Of a stretch of DNA of 11,508 bases, positions 6,943-11,508 are shown in pieces. Source of the DNA: DASVXQ01 sp046727955 (GTDB lineage: Bacteria; Actinomycetota; CALGFH01); contig JBKPDO010000332.1 of assembly GCA_046727955.1 (NCBI GenBank), forward strand, positions 1-11,508, given 5' to 3'. Each line of letters opens with the position of its first letter. The stretch's first letter is position 1. Below the pieces are notes generated by a model. That model did no database searches. It worked only from the letters and a program-made list of their open reading frames with translations, and was not told the origin of the DNA. Both the position numbers and the translations under genes were made by a program.

Positions 6943-7688
6943 CCATGCCAACCACCCCCGCCGCCCACAAGCGGTTCGTCACCGACGACGACCGCATCGA
7001 CCGTGTGTACGTGGTCAAGCTGGGCCGGCCCTACCCCGATGACGAGCCGTGGCTCACCAACATCTATTGGGCCGCCCCCGCCCGCTGGTTCCAGCGGTTC
7101 TTCGACTACTACGCCCCCAAGGGCCAGCGCTGGTCGATCATGCCGGGGTTGTGGCGGCCGGACGGCAAGACCCTCCAGCCGTTCGTCGACGACCCCGACG
7201 ACAACACCGCCGCGCTCGAGCGGGCCACGGATATGTTCGCCGGCCTGCTCACCGCGGACACCTACACCCGTCCGCTGACGCCGGTCGTGGTCCATGGCCA
7301 GCACGCCCACGCGCGCTGCACTGCCCACTTTGAATGGCTCGCGATGTTCACCGACCCCGATGGCGAGTCGATCGCGGTCCGCGCGGACTGGCTCGAAGTC
7401 CTCACCGGAGCCGGCCGCCCGCAGGACAACCTCCCCTCGCCGTACGGGTACAAGTGGGCTCCGCAGCTCCCCCACCACCTGCCGACGCTACGGCAGCAGC
7501 CCGGCGGGCCGCGCAAGCCGGTGGGCGTGTTCCTCGACCGGATCAACATCCACGACGGCCACTACGAGGGCGACCCCGGCACGCCGGAGCGCCGCTGGGT
7601 TCCCAGGCGGGAGGACTCCCCCGTCCCGACGCTCGCGGCGGTCATCATGCCGCACTTGCTCCCTGGCCTGGCCGGGGTGAACCGATGA
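6939..7688 (+). CDS. Conserved-looking hypothetical protein, third gene of the operon
   Basis: 249 aa, family not recognised. The start at 6939 overlaps the previous stop in an ATGA motif with a GAGGAGGAG run about ten bases upstream; a second ATG two codons later is an alternative. The protein is soluble, without signal or membrane segment. Its N-terminal half is rich in aromatic residues (LTNIYWAAPARWFQRFFDYY, then GQRWSIMPGLWRPDG) and there is a His cluster at VVVHGQHAHARCTAHFEW. No catalytic motif is recognised. Codon third positions are strongly G/C, so it is surely coding. Its place between DUF3560 and the small Cys protein suggests a role in the same process; the function is open. Confidence 0.7.
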   Translation: MTMPTTPAAHKRFVTDDDRIDRVYVVKLGRPYPDDEPWLTNIYWAAPARWFQRFFDYYAPKGQRWSIMPGLWRPDGKTLQPFVDDPDDNTAALERATDMFAGLLTADTYTRPLTPVVVHGQHAHARCTAHFEWLAMFTDPDGESIAVRADWLEVLTGAGRPQDNLPSPYGYKWAPQLPHHLPTLRQQPGGPRKPVGVFLDRINIHDGHYEGDPGTPERRWVPRREDSPVPTLAAVIMPHLLPGLAGVNR

Positions 7689-7981
7689 CCGCCACCATCG
7701 CCAGCATCACGCGCACAGCGGTCGGCCTGCGCCGCGACGTGATCCTCGCCCAGATGCAGGACGACCACGAGCAGGCCGGCCATGCCGTTGAGGATGTGCG
7801 CGACTGCGAGATCTGCTGCCGCCGCTACGGCCTGGACGGGCCGGCCGAGGTGTGGGTCGCCAGGCGACCACGGTCGGAGTGGGACGACTTCGGCGACGAT
7901 CTGAGGAGGTCGGGTAGCCATGACGACCACCCCGCAGCCCTGTGCCAGATCAACCTGGACAAGCCTGCCGCCGCCGCTTGA
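7685..7981 (+). CDS. Small Cys-containing hypothetical protein, fourth gene of the operon
   Basis: 98 aa, not recognised. The ATG at 7685 overlaps the previous stop (ATGA), with GGGGTGA just upstream. The middle carries CEICCRRYGLDGPAEVW, a CxxCC cluster that could bind metal, and a single Cys lies near the C-terminus (AALCQINLDKP). The rest is charged and helical. Inside its 3' end, GAGGAGGT lies nine bases before an ATG at 7920 in another frame, so the operon may continue with an overlapping gene. The stop at 7979-7981 gives a plausible protein end. Confidence 0.6.
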   Translation: MTATIASITRTAVGLRRDVILAQMQDDHEQAGHAVEDVRDCEICCRRYGLDGPAEVWVARRPRSEWDDFGDDLRRSGSHDDHPAALCQINLDKPAAAA

Positions 7982-8180
7982 CATGTATAGGAGCGTCGAA
8001 CACCCCACCACCGGCAACGCCGCTGGTCACCGACCAAACGATCCGGCTGCCAGGCCATCACACGAAGGTCAACCGCGACGGCTACGTCGGGCACCGGCGC
8101 GGCGGTCCAGCGCGGCGAGCCCGCTGAGCCGTGAATGGCTGGCCTCGTGCGGTACCGGGAAGATGATCTGCTGCCACTGA
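7920..8180 (+). CDS. Possible overlapping fifth ORF of the operon (tentative)
   Basis: An ATG preceded by a strong GAGGAGGT at nine bases opens an 86-codon frame. The translation begins MTTTPQPCARS and soon becomes Arg/Pro-rich with mixed codon usage. Third-position GC instead favours a different frame from about 7990 to 8127 (...LVTDQTIRLPGHHTKVNRDG...), which lacks a good start. This suggests a real small downstream gene damaged by a frameshift or a rearrangement near 7980. A fortuitous Shine-Dalgarno match inside gene four is equally possible. Confidence 0.2.
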   Translation: MTTTPQPCARSTWTSLPPPLDMYRSVEHPTTGNAAGHRPNDPAARPSHEGQPRRLRRAPARRSSAASPLSREWLASCGTGKMICCH

Positions 8181-8244
8181 TCGGCGGGTTGGCCGTCAGC
8201 CACGGTCGAGTTTGGCCGTCGGTGCCGAGCCCTTTGTAGCCTGC
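7982..8244. other. Gap between the operon and the convergent propeller gene
   Basis: Apart from the doubtful frames described at 7920, I see no gene. TTGGCCGTC occurs twice, at 8189-8197 and 8212-8220, spaced 23 bp start to start. This is the convergent junction of the plus-strand operon and the minus-strand propeller gene; no clear intrinsic terminator with a T-tract was found. Confidence 0.4.
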
Positions 8245-9447
8245 TCACTGGAATTCGGCCTGCTGTAATCCCAGCCACTCATCCTCCCATGTGCCGGGAA
8301 GGTGGAGCTGCTCGACCGGCCGGAACTCGTCGTCACGGGAAGCGCCTGGCAACTCTGGCAGGCGCCAGAGGCACAGTCGACCGCCGGTCAGCTCGGTGAA
8401 CAGCTGCCGGCCATCCGCAACCCAGTCGACTAGGTCACCCTCATAGTCCCAAGCGCACGACGGATCGGATACAGGTCGACCCCGCTCTCCAAAGCCACGC
8501 ACCACGTAGCCAGCCGGCCACAGCTCGGCAACCACGCGCAGCGGGTGGACCGCCAACAGCAACAACCGCCGCTGGTGGGTGTCGATCAGCACGTGACGAT
8601 CGTCGAGAAAGCTCGTCCGATACTGGAACCCGTCAACCATGCCAGGGTGGCCCTCCTCCGCTTCGCGGAGGAATACCACGTCGCCGCCAAGGATGTCCAT
8701 CACTCGCCCATCAGGCCAGCGGTGCACCGCCACCACTCTGTCTCCATGCGGTGCCGTCACAAACCGCGCCCCGTCCGGACTGAACCCGCCCATGATCCGT
8801 GTGGACGCCTGATAGGCCCGCATCGAGAGCTGGCCATCCGAGCCAAGATGGGCACGCCACAGAAAGCTCCCGTCCTGCCCGGCGCCACCGTCCACCACCA
8901 CCGCCGGCTCAGCGGGGTGCGGGACCAGGCGGAACCCGCAACCGCGCGCATTGAACAGGCACGACGCCACACTGCTTCCCGTGCGGGGCGCAACCACTGC
9001 CAGCCGTACAGACGAGCCCTGCGGGCTGATCCACCACATCCGGCCTTCGCGGTCAAACCAGCAGGCGGAGTGCTCCCAGTCATACCAGGGCTCGTGCTCG
9101 ACCTCCCACAGCAGGCGTGGCTCGGTGGTGTAGAGCCTCAGGCCGCTGCGATGGGCGACCGCGACCAGCCTGAACGCTGCGTCGACCGCGACCGCCGGTG
9201 GGTGGTAGCGGTCGTCTGCCAGCGAGAGGACGACACGCCGCAGCGGCTGCAGATTGTGGTCGAGCAGCAGAACCTCATGGGTAGCCCTAGCGCGTCGGAC
9301 CTGCAGCCATCCTTGGTCATGCCGATCGATGATCGGGTGGCGGCCGGCGCCGGAACGCTCGGCGAGCTTCGGCAGGACCCAACGGTCTGGTTTGGCGACA
9401 AACGGCGACCACTCGCCTTGAGAGCCTTCGCCCGTGTCCATGAACAT
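8245..9447 (-). CDS. Beta-propeller (WD40-like) cytoplasmic protein
   Basis: 400 aa from the ATG at 9447 (MFMDTGEGSQ); the frame stays open to 9618 but the extra 57 residues are Pro/Arg-rich and read into the tRNA-half flank. A TATGAT -10-like box on the minus strand (9484-9489) fits a short leader. Repeating units of about 40-50 residues, with beta-strands and turn signatures such as AVDAAFRLVAVAHRSGLRLY, GGFSPDGARFVTAPHGDRVV, FLDDRHVLIDTHQRRLLLL and VADGRQLFTELTGGRLCLW, are typical of degenerate WD40 propellers. There is no signal peptide, membrane helix or fused catalytic domain. Such proteins usually act as binding scaffolds; the partner is unknown. It converges on the DUF operon and ends element II. 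Confidence 0.65.
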   Translation of the reverse strand: MFMDTGEGSQGEWSPFVAKPDRWVLPKLAERSGAGRHPIIDRHDQGWLQVRRARATHEVLLLDHNLQPLRRVVLSLADDRYHPPAVAVDAAFRLVAVAHRSGLRLYTTEPRLLWEVEHEPWYDWEHSACWFDREGRMWWISPQGSSVRLAVVAPRTGSSVASCLFNARGCGFRLVPHPAEPAVVVDGGAGQDGSFLWRAHLGSDGQLSMRAYQASTRIMGGFSPDGARFVTAPHGDRVVAVHRWPDGRVMDILGGDVVFLREAEEGHPGMVDGFQYRTSFLDDRHVLIDTHQRRLLLLAVHPLRVVAELWPAGYVVRGFGERGRPVSDPSCAWDYEGDLVDWVADGRQLFTELTGGRLCLWRLPELPGASRDDEFRPVEQLHLPGTWEDEWLGLQQAEFQ

Positions 9448-9483
9448 CCGGATTGGGTGTGCGGCAGTACTGGATGAGACCTG

Positions 9484-9489
9484 ATCATA
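9484..9489 (-). promoter_or_regulatory. -10-like box upstream of the propeller gene
   Basis: TATGAT on the minus strand, about 37 bases before the ATG at 9447. No good -35 box stands 16-18 bp further upstream, so the call rests on the -10 alone. Confidence 0.25.
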
Positions 9490-9639
9490 TGCGTTCGCCC
9501 CGACACCGCCACCTCGTGGACGCAGGGCTGCCCCACTCGGCCGGTATCGCCGCGCTCTGGGTATGCTGGGCCATGGCGAGCCGGCCGGAGGGTTCTCAGC
9601 GCGCCGAGGGCGCAGCACGGTGTTCGAACCCTCTGGAGG

Positions 9640-9684
9640 TTGTGGGCGCGACAGGTATTGAACCTGTGACCTCTGCCGTGTGAA
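9640..9684 (-). repeat. tRNA-Val(CAC) 3' half, copy C (putative att core)
   Basis: Minus strand: anticodon loop TTCACAC, stem GGCAG, variable loop AGGTC, T-arm ACAGG-TTCAATA-CCTGT, acceptor CGCGCCC, discriminator A; the CCA position reads CAA. The T-stem differs from copies A and B at several positions on both strands yet pairs perfectly. Beyond the anticodon loop the flank (TTCCGCGA on the plus strand) is not tRNA. The loop carries an unusual T-loop (TTCAATA). Confidence 0.8.
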
Positions 9685-9953
9685 TTCCGCGACGCTTTAC
9701 CCGGTCGTATTCTCACAGAAACGGGAAACCGCGACAGACCGAGGGGAACCGCAGCTCAGAGGGAATCTCGTGGTCGAGCTGGACTGTGATCCTTCGTGCC
9801 CTCCAGTCATGTTTCTCGATCCTTGGACGGGCCGTCTGCTGCCCATCTGCTGCCCACGAGTCCCGGGTAGCCGGAGTCAGATATTCCATTTGGTGACGCC
9901 TGGATTGACACGGGGCTGGCGCCGGGCCAAGTGGCGTGCCCACTCGCCAGTCC
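9685..9953. other. Non-coding flank between tRNA half C and the HEPN-like gene
   Basis: No gene is recognised. A minus-strand frame overlapping this stretch continues out of frame from the HEPN-like gene and is not protein-like. The region holds the exact tandem 11-mer at 9835-9856, as expected for an att arm. Confidence 0.4.
9835..9856. repeat. Exact 11-bp tandem repeat beside tRNA half C (possible integrase arm site)
   Basis: TCTGCTGCCCA occurs twice without spacing, beginning 151 bp from the anticodon end of copy C. The period equals one helical turn. It shares the TGCTG core with the copy A repeat but not with that of copy B. Integrase arm-site function is inferred from position and period. 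Confidence 0.45.
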
Positions 9954-11235
9954 TTACTCCCAGTCTGGGGGCCACGAGCCATCCCTGGGTTGCCAGTCGA
10001 CACCAGAGCCAAGCCCACCCTGCGGAGAGGCAGGGCCGGCGTACAGCCACTCACTCCCGTCCTTCCCAGCGACACCGAAGTAGAAGTCTGCAATCGCCTT
10101 CCTCCAGGCCCAGAATTCCCTCTGGTCCTCGGACGTCTTGAGGGTGATGTTGGCCTTCCCACGGAGTGCGTTATCCCCGATGTCACCGGGCTGGAGTTCG
10201 TCCAAGTCCCTGCTATAGATGCCTTCGCGCTGGAACCACACAGCCTGGACTGTAGCCAGCCATCGCAGGGACTCCCGGGCCTCCTCGAAGCCCCGTCGAT
10301 CCAGCCGCCGCCCCTCGTCGTCGGTCTCGTCGCTGCCCGCGTACCACTCTTCCCGCTCGCGCTCCAGGCGTTCGGCGCAAGCACGCGCCCGCGGATGCGC
10401 CCACTCGATGATCGCCACCAGGAGCACGAACACCTTGGTCGAGTTGATCTTGGTGTCGTAGCCCAGCTCGCGGCCATGCAGAATGCCGTGCCGTGACAAC
10501 GCCCCGGTGGCGCCGGATACCTTCATGTCGTCGCTGAACAGCAGCCGGAGCGGTTGAAGGCCCTCCGGAAGGCCGGCGATGGTCGCGTCGTCGACGAGGT
10601 GGCTGGCCTTACGCTGCTTGCCGAAGAACTCGCGGGGCGGATCCGTCAGGTCATAGACGATGCCGTCACACTGCGCCAGCACGATGGGGACGGAGGCCTC
10701 GTAGGCACCGTTGTTGTGGTGTTCCAGCGCCTTCTCGACCAGACGCGACCGCTGCAAGAACTTGTCCTGCAGCGGATCGTGGCCCATGCCCAGTCCGCGG
10801 ATGGCCAGGATCCGGTAGCGGATCTCGTCCTTCTTGTTCCACCCTGCCACCAGACGTTGCTCGGCCTCCTCGAGGGAGCCTGTGCGACGGTAGGTCTCGA
10901 GTGCGTCCGCGTAGACGTCGGTCGGTGCCCGCGACGATGGCGCCCAGCCAAGCGGGGTAAACAGCATGATGGCGCGAGCCACGTCGGACAGCATGGCCCT
11001 GGCCCTGGTCGACCGGCCCGCGCATCTGGATGACGTCGACCCCGACCAACTTGAACAGGCGGAGGAATCCCCTCCCGACCCGGGAGTCGACGAGAGGCGC
11101 GAACATGCTCAGGATCTCGGCCATCTCGCCTTTGGGGTCGAGGCGCTTTAGTACCTCCTGCTCCAGCGCCTTCAAGCGCTTGTCCTCGGTCACGGCGCGG
11201 TGCTCCTGCTCACAACATGGACAAAGGGCTCGCAC
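9954..11235 (-). pseudogene. HEPN-like protein gene split by a one-base frameshift
   Basis: Two consecutive minus-strand frames form one protein. The first (from a GTG at 11235, or more likely the GTG at 11193 with GGAG nine bases upstream) runs through KGEMAEILSMFAPLV and FLRLFKLVGVDVIQM to GPVDQ. The second starts at 10994 (MLSDVARAIMLFTPLGW). Removing one base from the CCC run at 11003-11005 joins them as GPVDQ-ARA-MLSDVARAIMLF, about 412-426 aa. The C-terminal 346 aa contain IPIVLAQ-like SVPIVLAQCDGIVYD and SRHGILHGRELGY; R168 and H173 (numbered from 10994) fit the Rx4H motif of HEPN ribonucleases and the RNxxxHG form seen in toxin and abortive-infection proteins. Alternatives: a sequencing error, programmed frameshifting, or two overlapping genes. 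The RNase role is inference. Confidence 0.6.
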
Positions 11236-11337
11236 GAGCGTACGCCGAAACGGCCGGGTCCTGGCCCCGCGGCGCTGACACGGGAGGATGCGGACTGAGC
11301 ATGACCGTCAGCCGGTCAAGGTGAGGCTTCCATTGGT
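11236..11337. other. Short gap between the HEPN-like gene and the IS end
   Basis: No gene is visible. The eight bases directly outside the IS terminus are CCATTGGT (11330-11337), the length expected of an ISL3-type target duplication; the other copy would lie outside the window. No clear promoter for the HEPN-like gene was found, so the insertion may have displaced it. Confidence 0.35.
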
Positions 11338-11508
11338 GGCTCTCCTGACCTTTTTGTGGGTGGCATCAGCCGCGGCCGGGCAGGGCTGGGCACAGGCCGC
11401 CGAGGCTGAGCATGGCCAACGCGACCAGCGCCTCAGGAGACTTGAAGCCGAACGAGCGGCGGGTGAGCAGGCGGATCTTGGTGTTGAGCGCCTCGACGCG
11501 GGCGTTGG
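11338..11508. mobile_element. ISL3-family insertion sequence, one end (continues past the window)
   Basis: The terminus begins GGCTCTCCTGACC at 11338. A GGCTCT-type start next to the 3' end of an ISL3-type transposase gene is typical of this family. The rest of the element lies beyond position 11508, so the matching inverted repeat cannot be seen. Confidence 0.65.
11366..11508 (-). CDS. ISL3-family transposase, C-terminal 46 residues (partial)
   Basis: A DDE transposase truncated by the window edge; only the last 46 codons and the TGA are visible. The sequence NARVEALNTKIRLLTRRSFG, then SPEALVALAMLSLGGLCP and LPGR, is the standard C-terminus of ISL3 (IS204/IS1001/IS1096/IS1165) transposases: the segment after the last catalytic Glu, with the conserved N-x-x-V/E-x-x-N-x-K-I pattern and the SFGF turn. 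It lies 28 bp inside the terminal repeat. No frameshift is seen in the visible part. Confidence 0.85.
   Translation of the reverse strand, partial: NARVEALNTKIRLLTRRSFGFKSPEALVALAMLSLGGLCPALPGRG

Larger units (their letters stand above)
5340..9639. mobile_element. Putative integrated element II (tRNA half B to C)
   Basis: This 4.3-kb interval is bounded by tRNA-Val 3' halves B and C. It contains arm-like repeats (5499-5522), a strong promoter, the four-gene DUF6011/DUF3560 operon and a convergent beta-propeller gene. DUF6011 and DUF3560 proteins are typical of actinobacterial plasmids, phages and integrative elements, which supports a mobile origin. No integrase, relaxase or replication gene is visible; a satellite or degenerate element is inferred. 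Confidence 0.45.
9640..11508. mobile_element. Putative integrated element III (left part; continues past the window)
   Basis: It begins at tRNA half C and has arm-like repeats at 9835-9856. It carries a frameshifted HEPN-like gene and is interrupted on the right by an ISL3-type insertion sequence. The right boundary lies outside the window, where the tandem-integration model places an intact tRNA-Val(CAC) gene on the minus strand. Inference from the repeats. Confidence 0.3.

Noticed and set aside
5752..6951. Long 399-aa minus-strand frame opposite the DUF3560-like gene
   Set aside because: An antisense shadow in high-GC DNA; the plus-strand gene has family motifs, a ribosome binding site and overlapping starts.
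7979..7992. TTGACA followed by TATAGG as a promoter
   Set aside because: The two boxes are only a few bases apart, far from the 16-18 bp spacing a sigma-70-type promoter needs.
9601..9635. A fourth tRNA T-arm just left of copy C (GTTCGAACCCTCTGG)
   Set aside because: It contains a T-loop-like GTTCGAA, but the flanking bases cannot form a T-stem or acceptor strand, so it is probably coincidence.
9713..10477. 254-aa minus-strand frame overlapping the HEPN-like gene
   Set aside because: It reads the HEPN-like coding region out of frame and has no protein-like composition.
1..11508. CRISPR arrays, rRNA genes or intact tRNA genes
   Set aside because: No regularly spaced direct repeats of 24-40 bp, no rRNA-like stretches, and none of the tRNA segments has a 5' half.

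Overview
The window is GC-rich, with strong G/C third-codon bias, actinobacterial-type protein families and an ISL3-type transposase end. I read it as chromosomal accessory DNA of an actinomycete-like bacterium (Actinomycetota) and cannot place it more finely. Coding density is low, and the genes are separated by long stretches that look like mobile-element debris.

Layout. (1) 1-1942: upstream region with a perfect 14-bp palindrome, then a secreted or anchored phosphoesterase joining a DNRLRE-type domain, a Thr/Ser tract and a phospholipase C/acid phosphatase-type catalytic domain. (2) 1943-2568: non-coding, with a faint IS30-like trace and the first of three tRNA 3' halves. (3) 2569-4299 (minus): membrane Ser/Thr kinase with an external Mog1/PsbP-like domain. 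(4) 4300-5338: mostly non-coding, with one small Arg-rich frame. (5) 5340-5384: second tRNA half, followed by a clear promoter, a leader hairpin and a tightly overlapping plus-strand operon, 5639-7981 (DUF6011-like, DUF3560-like and two unrecognised proteins). (6) 8245-9447 (minus): a beta-propeller-like protein. (7) 9640-9684: third tRNA half. (8) 9954-11235 (minus): a HEPN-like gene broken by a frameshift. (9) 11338-11508: the end of an ISL3-family insertion sequence.

The organising signal is the set of three same-orientation copies of the 3' half of a tRNA-Val(CAC) gene, at 2330, 5340 and 9640. Each runs from the CCA end to the anticodon loop and stops at or within a few bases of it, where tRNA-targeting tyrosine integrases commonly cross over. 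To the right of each copy lies a two-unit direct repeat of 11-12 bp period, the shape expected of integrase arm sites. I infer tandem integrations into one tRNA-Val gene: element I (2330-5339, kinase), element II (5340-9639, DUF operon plus propeller) and element III (9640 to beyond the window, HEPN-like gene and IS). The model predicts an intact minus-strand tRNA-Val(CAC) beyond the right edge. No integrase gene is visible, so the elements are either relics or depend on an integrase supplied elsewhere.

The best candidate for an undescribed system is the element II cargo: a DUF6011/DUF3560 operon under a near-consensus promoter, paired with a convergent beta-propeller gene and bounded by tRNA halves. 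Its function cannot be deduced from the sequence.
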